A DNA stretch of 13,515 nt from CADAWZ01 sp045114665 (GTDB lineage Bacteria > Vulcanimicrobiota > CADAWZ01), in NCBI GenBank assembly GCA_045114665.1, contig JBGUKW010000242.1, forward strand, positions 1-13,515, read 5' to 3'. The notes below the pieces were generated by a model. That model made no database searches, was not told the origin of the DNA, and saw only the letters and a list, made by a program, of their open reading frames with translations. Positions 8,118-13,515 of the stretch are shown one piece after another; positions within the stretch are counted from its first letter, which is position 1, and each line of letters starts with the position of its first letter. The translations under genes and the position numbers were made by a program.

Positions 8118-8126
8118 TGTTATAAT
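8118..8126 (+). promoter_or_regulatory. Extended -10 promoter for the 8158 gene
   Basis: TGTTATAAT is a perfect extended -10 (TGnTATAAT). Transcription would start near 8133, giving a leader of about 25 bases that still contains the SD. No -35 is found at the right distance; TTGATG at 8104 is only 11 bases upstream. The next gene can thus be transcribed independently of the 7276 gene. Confidence 0.6.
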
Positions 8127-8144
8127 ACAAAAATTTATTTAAAT

Positions 8145-8150
8145 GGAGGT
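8145..8150 (+). promoter_or_regulatory. Shine-Dalgarno site that sets the start at 8158
   Basis: GGAGGT ends seven bases before ATG 8158. It lies inside the longer in-frame reading that would start at ATG 8143, which has no SD of its own, so 8158 is the better start. Confidence 0.85.
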
Positions 8151-8157
8151 GTTAAAA

Positions 8158-8712
8158 ATGTCTTATGGATTTAACAATGATGAATTAAGTAAATTATTTG
8201 CAGACGCTGGTGCAGCAGTAGATAAAGCAAAAAAAGTACAACATACCCCAGCTCCTCCTCCTACTCCTGCTCAACAACATGTAGCTCCAGCCAAAAAAGC
8301 TTCAGCACCTGCTCCACAACAAGTTGAAGAAGATTTTACATCAGCACAAATTGATGGTGGAATGCTCGATGAAGAGGGTCTAAATCTAAGACTAAAAGAT
8401 GGAACAGAAGTTGGAATTTTCTTTAAAAATGTAAGAGGACTTTCTGCAGGAAGAATCGGTTCTTCACAGATAATCGGTTGGAAATGTGGCAAAAAGATAT
8501 ATTATGCAATATATAAAGAAATAAATCTAAAGGGTATGATTCCAAAAATGGTTTTCCAAGTCAGTGAAAACTGGAAAAATTTCATAAATATGATGATTGA
8601 AAGATCTCCTGTTTCAGATGATGAAGGATTAAAAATTGCAAAGAAACCTTTGGGAATTTTGCCTGCTTATGATTCAAAAGATTTATTTTTCGATCACATA
8701 AAAGAACTCTAA
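8158..8712 (+). CDS. Small cytoplasmic protein of unknown family with Ala/Pro linker
   Basis: A 184-residue protein that starts at ATG 8158, chosen for the GGAGGT site; an in-frame ATG five codons earlier (8143) lacks one. I do not recognise the family. Residues 1-28 (MSYGFNNDELSKLFADAGAA...) look like a short amphipathic helix. Residues 29-57 are an Ala, Pro and Gln linker. Residues about 70-150 look like a compact mostly beta domain ending in a helix: LRLKDGTEVGIFFKNVRG, then IIGWKCGKKIYYAIYKEI, then MVFQVSENWKNFINMMIER. That order of strands followed by an aromatic-rich helix is reminiscent of bacterial PH-like domains, but this is a guess from the pattern. The tail ends in DSKDLFFDHIKEL, which again has an acidic-Leu-Phe-Phe motif like the repeats in the TPR scaffold's linker. 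There is no signal peptide or membrane segment. It has its own promoter, and a bidirectional terminator follows. Confidence 0.85.
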   Translation: MSYGFNNDELSKLFADAGAAVDKAKKVQHTPAPPPTPAQQHVAPAKKASAPAPQQVEEDFTSAQIDGGMLDEEGLNLRLKDGTEVGIFFKNVRGLSAGRIGSSQIIGWKCGKKIYYAIYKEINLKGMIPKMVFQVSENWKNFINMMIERSPVSDDEGLKIAKKPLGILPAYDSKDLFFDHIKEL

Positions 8713-8717
8713 TTGGT

Positions 8718-8773
8718 GATAATAATAAAAAAAACAGAGAATTTTTGAAAATTCTCTGTTTTTTTTTATTATC
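8718..8773. terminator. Bidirectional intrinsic terminator between convergent genes
   Basis: An 11-bp perfect core stem (8734-8744 with 8749-8759, loop TTGA) is flanked by an A tract on the left and an eight-base T run on the right. The pairing extends into GATAAT...ATTATC at the edges. It can end transcription of the 8158 gene on plus and of the MFS gene on minus. Confidence 0.85.
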
Positions 8774-8782
8774 AAACATTAC

Positions 8783-9985
8783 TTATTTATCTTTTGGAAA
8801 TAGCCAAGTCATTAAACCTGCACAAAGTGGAAGTATCCAAAACCACTGCATCAAAACAGGGAGTGTGATCATATCTGCCAAATTACCCAAAACAGTTGCC
8901 CCTACTCCTCCTAATCCAATGGCAAAACCTGGTGTCAATCCACCAGCAAGTCCCATATTATCTTTCATAACTTCTTGTGCCATAACAAATGTTGAACTAT
9001 AAGAAGCAACTACAACAAATCCAGCCAATCCTGCAATAATCAATGCATAAATACCTCTTGCAAATGGCATAAACATCATCAATGGAACTGTCAAAAACAT
9101 AGAAGTACAAATTATCTTTCTTCTTCCAATTTTATCACTCAATATTCCACCATAATAAGTACCAAAAACACCTGCCACAGAAAATATCGAGACATAATTT
9201 CCTGTAAACATAGAATTTTCATTCATAAAATTTACATGAAAAAGTGGTGTAAAAGTGTTAATTGCCTGATATGCAGTAGATCTCATAAATATAAAACAGA
9301 CAAGAACACAGATAAAACCATAAGGAATTTTTCCACTTGAAGTTTTAGAAGCATGTTTATCCCCTGCATGTGTTGCCATATTGAGATATTTATTAAAAAA
9401 CATCAAAACAACAAAAAATATCATTCCTGGTATAGCTATATATTTTGTATTTTGAAAATCCCCTGGTAAAGTCAAAAGCAACCCCATTAAAAAAGCACCA
9501 AGTGCATAACCAAAATTGCCACCAAGTGAAAAAATACCCATTTTTTCGCCTTTTTTTTCAGCTGGGCTTATTCTATTTGTTGCTTTCATCGCCTGTGGGT
9601 GAAAAATAGCACTTCCAAATCCACTTATAGAAATCAAAATAATCAAAATAGCATAATTAGGAGCCCAGACGATAGCTCCCATAGCTACAGCAGAAAGCAA
9701 AATACCTACTGAAATGAACCAACTTTTGGAAGATTTATCTGAAATATAACCAAATAGAGGTTGACAAATTGAAGATGTAAGGCTTTGTATTAAAAGCATT
9801 ATTCCAACTTGTGAATATGTCATTGAAAAAATACTTTTCAGAAAAGGAATGAGAGCAGGAAAAGCTCCCTGACTTATGTCAACAAAAACATGTCCAAGAT
9901 TTATCAAATTACCAGCTGTTTTTGTTGCTTCGTGTGGTTTAATTATATTCTTTTTATCTTTATTATTATTATTTAAATTTTCCAT
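8783..9985 (-). CDS. fsr: MFS exporter, fosmidomycin resistance protein (Fsr) type
   Basis: A 400-residue integral inner-membrane protein with about 12 hydrophobic segments, the usual MFS size. Family signs are the first-helix motif GHVFVDISQGAFPALIPFL (31-49), QPLFGYISDKSSKSW (75-89), GFGSAIFHPQA (122-132) and GGNFGYALGAF (155-165), which together match the Fsr subfamily closely. The second-half motif A, GILSDKIGRRK, is at 280-290. In E. coli Fsr expels fosmidomycin by proton antiport; the real substrate here is unknown, as homologues occur in bacteria with no exposure to the drug. Residues 1-20 form a polar Asn- and Lys-rich extension before the first helix. No SD precedes ATG 9985, and an upstream in-frame stop (TAA) four to five codons before it rules out a longer start. 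The gene is convergent with the 8158 gene and appears to be a single transcription unit. Confidence 0.9.
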   Translation of the reverse strand: MENLNNNNKDKKNIIKPHEATKTAGNLINLGHVFVDISQGAFPALIPFLKSIFSMTYSQVGIMLLIQSLTSSICQPLFGYISDKSSKSWFISVGILLSAVAMGAIVWAPNYAILIILISISGFGSAIFHPQAMKATNRISPAEKKGEKMGIFSLGGNFGYALGAFLMGLLLTLPGDFQNTKYIAIPGMIFFVVLMFFNKYLNMATHAGDKHASKTSSGKIPYGFICVLVCFIFMRSTAYQAINTFTPLFHVNFMNENSMFTGNYVSIFSVAGVFGTYYGGILSDKIGRRKIICTSMFLTVPLMMFMPFARGIYALIIAGLAGFVVVASYSSTFVMAQEVMKDNMGLAGGLTPGFAIGLGGVGATVLGNLADMITLPVLMQWFWILPLCAGLMTWLFPKDK

Positions 9986-9994
9986 AATGTCATT

Positions 9995-10022
9995 ATTTTA
10001 ACATGTTTTTCAAAAAATACAA
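9995..10022 (-). promoter_or_regulatory. Candidate promoter very close to the MFS start codon
   Basis: On the minus strand TTGTAT (10022-10017) and TAAAAT (10000-9995) have a 16-base spacer. The expected transcription start is 6-9 bases after the -10, that is, at or just before ATG 9985. This, with the missing SD, suggests a leaderless or nearly leaderless message. Confidence 0.4.
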
Positions 10023-10193
10023 CTATTTTTTTCACACTTTTCCTCCCTATTTTTTATATTTTATCTTTAATTTTCAGTGGTTCGCCAAAGAATATTTATA
10101 GATAGAACAAAATAAATTAACATAAAATACAGGAAAGAAATGATTTTTCTTGAAAAGATTATTTAAAATTTAATACTAAACTAAAATGTATTA

Positions 10194-10429
10194 GGGCGTG
10201 TTGGTAAACTTTATTTATTATAAATTTACATTGTTTATTTTCAGCTTACGCCACTTTTTGGATATAAGATGTTCACTAGCCCATTTTTTCCTCTTTAAAA
10301 GTACTAAATTATAATAACAATCATTCTTTTTCTAAGTAAAATTTGCATGGAACTACTGCAGAAAAATGGATATCGTTCACTATCTTATATCGCACAAAAG
10401 TGGCTAATTAGTAGTTTACCAACACCCCC
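10194..10429. mobile_element. MITE-like non-autonomous element, 236 bp
   Basis: The ends are 17-bp inverted repeats with one mismatch: GGGCGTGTTGGTAAACT (10194-10210) and the reverse complement of 10413-10429 (GGGGGTGTTGGTAAACT). Further in, a second inverted pair (10250-10290 and 10404-10361) shares GCCACTTTT, GATATAAGAT and CCATTTTT blocks with small gaps. The element is flanked by TA on both sides (10192-10193 and 10430-10431), which would fit a TA target duplication as in Tc1/mariner-IS630 type transposition, though two bases can match by chance. It contains no transposase frame, so it would need one in trans. The parent family is not identified; it could also be the fused ends of an insertion sequence that lost its middle. 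Confidence 0.7.
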
Positions 10430-10442
10430 TATATAAATATTG

Positions 10443-10448
10443 TATAAT
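10443..10448 (+). promoter_or_regulatory. Candidate -10 box of the GLUG lipoprotein gene
   Basis: A perfect TATAAT, preceded by TTG, 34 bases before ATG 10482. Any -35 would fall inside the right end of the MITE-like element (around 10419-10425), where no good hexamer is seen. Confidence 0.45.
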
Positions 10449-10467
10449 TTAACTAACTGGGACGACG

Positions 10468-10475
10468 AAAGGAAG
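10468..10475 (+). promoter_or_regulatory. Shine-Dalgarno site for the lipoprotein start at 10482
   Basis: AAAGGAAG ends six bases before ATG 10482. It supports 10482 as the original translation start, although that frame does not continue into the body of the gene. Confidence 0.65.
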
Positions 10476-10481
10476 AAAGAC

Positions 10482-12249
10482 ATGAAGAATTTATCTCGTT
10501 TGGCAGTAATGACTATTTGCTTGTTACCTTACTGCCATATTTACCTCAGCATGTGGTGGAAGTAGTTCTAATACTCCTCCATCTGACAATTCAGCATTAT
10601 ATTTTCTATTGGCACAGCAACAAAATAATAACAATAATCAACAGGAACAAAACAACGAAGAAGAGCCAGTAGCTAATACTGAAGTTACTTTGACATTGAT
10701 TGATTCATTACAATCTGACAAAGTAGCTACTGCTGACATTTATTATTCTACAGAAGACAACACAAAATCAAGTGCTGATGATCAAGAGATTTTAAAAGCC
10801 GAACCAAATGCTGATGATAAAACAAAATTTACTATAAAAGTAAATGAAAATGTAAAAATAAAGGCTGTCCTTACCTATGACAATGAAGGCAATCTTCTTG
10901 ATTACTTCTCCACTTACAATGGTATAGAAGCAACAAATAACAATTTTGACATAGATTTTGGAAACAGCAAAGACAATGAAGAAGGTTTTGCTGATGGTAC
11001 TGGAACAGAAAGAGATCCTTATTTAATCTCTCAACCTCGTCATTTTGCAAACATGAACAAAAAAGATGATCAAGGCAAATATCTATATCTTGACAAACAC
11101 TTCAAACAAACTGAAGACCTTGATTTTACACATTTAATCGGATTCAAAGTAAACAAAGCTGATGACGACAAAGAAATCACATGTAAAGTTACAACTGAAA
11201 AGGCACCTTTCTATAACGAAGGAAATGGAATTACAAAAATTGGAGAAGATAATGATGATTCTTGTCTCAATGGTACTTATGATGGAGATAAACATATAAT
11301 AGATGGAATCATATTTGTAAATCCCAAAATTGCTAATATTTCAATATTTGGTTATGTAAATAATTCAACAATAAAAAATTTGACAATAGGCGAAAATTCT
11401 ATAGTTCTTATTGACGAAAACAATGAAATTTTCAAAGACAGCTTAAATATCAACTTGATTAGTTCAAAATTAAATAAATCCGTACTCGAAAACTGTACTA
11501 ATAATGCAAAAATAATAGTCAAAAATATAGAAACAAAATATATAATTATATGTGGATTAGCCAATTCAACCACTGATTGTGAATTTAAAAACTGCACAAG
11601 TAATGGAAATATCTTACTGGATAATTGTAATATATCTAATAGTTGTGAGATATATGGAATAAATTTTCAATCTAATAATTGTGAAAACTGCACAAATGAA
11701 AGAAACATTAATATAGATAATTGCAATATTATAAATAGTGTTTATTTATTTGGAATCAATAACTTTTCAAAAAAACATGAAAACTGTATAAATGAGGGAT
11801 ATATAAAAGTTACAAATAATAGTTTAAATTCTATATACATTGCGGGCTTGGCATATCAATCAAACAATATAACAAATTGTACAAATAAAGGATATATCGA
11901 AATTACAGAAAATAAAATTGATAGGTATTTACAAGTTTTAGGAATAGCACTTCTTATTAAAGATGGAACAAATTGTACAAATGATGGACATATCAATATA
12001 ACAAACAATAAAGCATTAAGTAATAGTTATAACGATATTTATATTGCTGGAATAGCTGTTACTACTTTAAACTCAATGACAGGCTGTATAAACAATGGAA
12101 ATATTACATATAACAACAATACACTAAACGACATACGAAACAACGAGGATTTTAAATTTATCAATGGATTAAATGTTCAGATGAATTATGGCACAATAAC
12201 TGATTGTGTAAACAACGGAACAATAACCATTGACGGAGTTGTACAATAA
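10482..12249 (+). CDS. GLUG/beta-helix surface lipoprotein, signal peptide separated by a frame disruption
   Basis: ATG 10482 (with SD) reads MKNLSRLAVMTICLL and then runs on to a stop (TAG) about 13 codons later. Shifting by one base near 10527 gives LTAIFTSACGGSSS and continues open to TAA 12247-12249. Joined, this is a textbook lipoprotein signal with lipid cysteine at residue 24. In the body frame the first usable start is TTG 10609, beyond the cysteine, so that shorter product (546 residues) would lack export. After a Gln/Asn-rich linker comes a beta-rich domain (about 10660-10975), then GTGTERDPYLIS (about 11005) and LNGTYDGDKHIIDG with IFGYVNNSTIKNLTI (about 11270-11390), the signature of GLUG-type right-handed beta-helix proteins. 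The last 750 bases encode eight repeats of the form C-(T/I/V)-N-x-G-x-I, one Cys each. It is likely outer-surface and perhaps adhesive. It may be a pseudogene, a sequencing error or a frameshifted gene. Confidence 0.8.
11491..12240 (+). repeat. Eight degenerate coding repeats (NC-T-N-x-G-x-I type)
   Basis: Cys codons lie at 11494, 11593, 11689, 11785, 11878, 11974, 12085 and 12205, so the period is 31-33 residues for the first six and 37-40 for the last two. Each unit reads roughly NCTNxGxIxITNN followed by a hydrophobic (I/L)YIxGI stretch, which fits successive coils of a beta-helix. DNA identity between units is low, so the array is old rather than freshly duplicated. Confidence 0.75.
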
Positions 12250-12284
12250 TAAAATCAAAGCAAAAAATAAATAACACAAATAAC

Positions 12285-12318
12285 AAGCTTCAGCTGGGGA
12301 TATCCCCTACTGGAGCTT
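12285..12318. terminator. Bidirectional hairpin terminator after the lipoprotein gene
   Basis: Arms 12285-12299 and 12304-12318 pair over 15 positions, with a T-G wobble, two mismatches and a GGGG/CCCC core around the loop ATAT. It is followed by TATTTATTTTA on plus and, read on minus, by a TTATTTATTTTTTG tract. It separates the convergent lipoprotein and TamB-type genes. Confidence 0.75.
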
Positions 12319-12342
12319 ATTTATTTTACATTGACTTTCAAT

Positions 12343-13515
12343 CTAAAATTTTCTATATGACTGCACCCAAAGGCGAAGCCCACCATTTACATCTTGTGCA
12401 ACTCTCACAAGCATTCCTCTTGAAAATCTATATTCAACACCTATTAAATTGTGATATTTACCGAGGACATCTCCTGAATATTCATAAGTCATTAAAACTG
12501 TCTCTTTTTTATTCAAAGCCCTTGCAAGTCTAACAGTCATATAACCATTTTCATTAAATTCAACAGCCATATCTGATAATCCCAAAGATCTATTTAGTGA
12601 ATTTAAAATAGGACGCATAACACTAAATTCAAGCATACTATTCATTGCCATTTGGTTCATATAACTATTTGCCATATTTGAAAAATTGGCTTGACTTCTT
12701 CCTCCAACATTTCCAGATAAAACATCTGAAGAGGATACATTTGTATTTGTTCCTTCAAGTTTTATATTAGGAGAATCCATATATCCTGTTACAGTCAAAT
12801 AAGAAGTATATGTTGAGTATTGTGACTCACCTGTTACAAGAACTTTTGGAATAAAATAATCTTTAGGTTTAAATGAAACAAGTCCACTATTGACTTTAAA
12901 AGGAGCAGATACAAGAGGAATGACAACAGTACCTTTTGAAAGTCTGATTTTACCTTCAAGTTCAGGCTTTTCCATCACACCTTTTGCAACTAAATCTCCC
13001 TTTGTCTGAACTTGTGATGATAAAAATGTTGCCCAAACTCCATCACCTATTCCCAAATTCATATCAAGAGCTGTTCCTTTGAAAAAGTCAGGAATATATT
13101 TATCGAGATTGTACTCTTTCTTTTTAGATCTCTTTTTTATCTCATCATAAATGACATCATCATCTTCATCGCCTTCATCTTCATCTCCAGCTTTTCTGAC
13201 CTTTGGCTTAAAATCACCTGCAAATAAGATCTTATTTTTGTCCTCTTCTTCTTTATTCTCTTCCTCACCAGCAAACATTTCAGGCGAAATCGTCAAAACT
13301 GAATCTTTTATGGCAACATTTCCTGTCAATTTTTTATCTTTGCCATCCATTTTAAAATTGACATCACAAGACATTTTACCAGCAAAAAGCATTTTACATA
13401 TTGCCTGTAGTTCATTTCCCTTAAAGGAAATATCCATACCCTTTAATTTCAACTTTTCTAAGTCGATATTTCCTCCAAGTTCAAAATTGCCATCTCCCAT
13501 TTTGCCTTTTATATC
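12343..13515 (-). CDS. tamB: TamB/DUF490-type translocation and assembly protein (C-terminal part)
   Basis: The frame stays open to the right edge (five codons before the Met at 13500), so about 390 C-terminal residues are present and the N-terminus is outside. Full TamB proteins usually exceed 1000 residues. Diagnostic parts are VQTKGDLVAKGVMEKPELEG, the strand set IRLSKGTVVIPLVSAPFKV then SGLVSFKPKDYFIPKV, the VTGYMDSPNIKLEG segment, the SSSDVLSG motif, and the closing beta strands ending in WVQSYRKF with a terminal Phe. TamB spans the periplasm from the inner membrane and helps move phospholipids or assemble outer-membrane proteins. Two acidic, lysine-rich stretches (13140-13195 and 13239-13270; residues such as EEENKEEEDKNK) interrupt the usual beta-rich pattern and look like a disordered insertion. 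The stop is TAG. An orthologous role is likely but inferred; divergence from the enteric protein is high. Confidence 0.85.
   Translation of the reverse strand, partial: DIKGKMGDGNFELGGNIDLEKLKLKGMDISFKGNELQAICKMLFAGKMSCDVNFKMDGKDKKLTGNVAIKDSVLTISPEMFAGEEENKEEEDKNKILFAGDFKPKVRKAGDEDEGDEDDDVIYDEIKKRSKKKEYNLDKYIPDFFKGTALDMNLGIGDGVWATFLSSQVQTKGDLVAKGVMEKPELEGKIRLSKGTVVIPLVSAPFKVNSGLVSFKPKDYFIPKVLVTGESQYSTYTSYLTVTGYMDSPNIKLEGTNTNVSSSDVLSGNVGGRSQANFSNMANSYMNQMAMNSMLEFSVMRPILNSLNRSLGLSDMAVEFNENGYMTVRLARALNKKETVLMTYEYSGDVLGKYHNLIGVEYRFSRGMLVRVAQDVNGGLRLWVQSYRKF

Larger units (their letters stand above)
9986..10481. other. Intergenic spacer containing a MITE-like element, no gene
   Basis: This 496-bp stretch lies between the divergent MFS and lipoprotein genes. 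Positions 9995-10022 hold the likely MFS promoter. I see nothing distinctive in about 10030-10190, which is AT-rich without a credible coding frame. Positions 10194-10429 are the inverted-repeat element described separately. Positions 10443-10475 hold a -10 and an SD for the lipoprotein gene. Confidence 0.8.

Noticed and set aside
8104..8126. TTGATG at 8104 as the -35 partner of TATAAT 8121
   Set aside because: The spacer is only 11 bases; the extended -10 explains the promoter without it.
8143..8157. ATG at 8143 as the start of the small unknown protein
   Set aside because: The GGAGGT site sits inside this extension and is correctly placed for ATG 8158; nothing resembling an SD precedes 8143.
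10030..10052. GGGAGGA on the minus strand upstream of the MFS gene as its SD
   Set aside because: It is about 55 bases upstream of ATG 9985; the only nearby start (GTG) is followed at once by TGA.
10130..10180. Short frame MIFLEKII after an AGGAAAG site
   Set aside because: Only eight codons long and in AT-rich spacer; no reason to think it is translated.
10150..10430. MITE-like region as the remnant of a known insertion sequence such as IS1 or an IS5-group element
   Set aside because: The ends show only loose similarity from memory and there is no transposase frame, so no family is assigned.
10609..10611. TTG 10609 as the true start of the GLUG lipoprotein
   Set aside because: No SD precedes it, and the upstream sequence in the same frame encodes the end of a lipoprotein signal with its cysteine, so the real N-terminus lies further upstream.

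Overview
The window is AT-rich coding DNA from a diderm (Gram-negative-type) bacterium. Evidence for an outer membrane is a TamB-type C-terminus at the right edge, together with two proteins that carry lipoprotein signal peptides. Arg codons are mostly AGA, stops are mostly TAA, and most starts have purine-rich Shine-Dalgarno sites. I cannot place the phylum from sequence alone. No tRNA, rRNA, CRISPR array, transposase or classical phage gene was seen.

Layout. Positions 1-2486 (minus, cut by the left edge) encode a large VIT + von Willebrand A lipoprotein. A 589-bp divergent spacer (2487-3075) holds a REP-like palindrome of the widespread ATTGCCACG...CGCAATGAC type, a nested hairpin with a T tract, and several short repeats. 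Positions 3076-7185 (plus) encode a 1369-residue cytoplasmic TPR scaffold with a long acidic linker full of DD(I/L)F motifs. A strong hairpin then separates it from an exported protein at 7276-8064, which has a copper-amine-oxidase-N-like half and a second beta-rich half. Positions 8158-8712 encode a small protein of unknown family behind an extended -10 promoter; its true start is 8158, not the ATG at 8143. A bidirectional terminator separates it from a convergent Fsr-type MFS exporter (8783-9985, minus).

The second long spacer (9986-10481) contains a 236-bp MITE-like element (10194-10429) with 17-bp terminal inverted repeats flanked by TA. Immediately beyond it, 10482-12249 encodes a GLUG/beta-helix surface lipoprotein. 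Its signal peptide and its body lie in different reading frames: a one-base frame disruption lies near 10512-10534. The body ends in eight short repeats, each with one Cys. A bidirectional terminator (12285-12318) separates it from the C-terminal part of a TamB/DUF490 protein (12343-13515, minus, cut by the right edge).

The genes do not form one obvious pathway. The shared theme is cell envelope and surface: two lipoproteins, one exported protein, one membrane transporter and one outer-membrane assembly factor, plus a cytoplasmic TPR scaffold and a small cytoplasmic unknown. The most interesting items are the frame-broken lipoprotein next to a mobile-like element, the DD(I/L)F-motif TPR scaffold, and the complex repeat-rich divergent spacer at 2487-3075.
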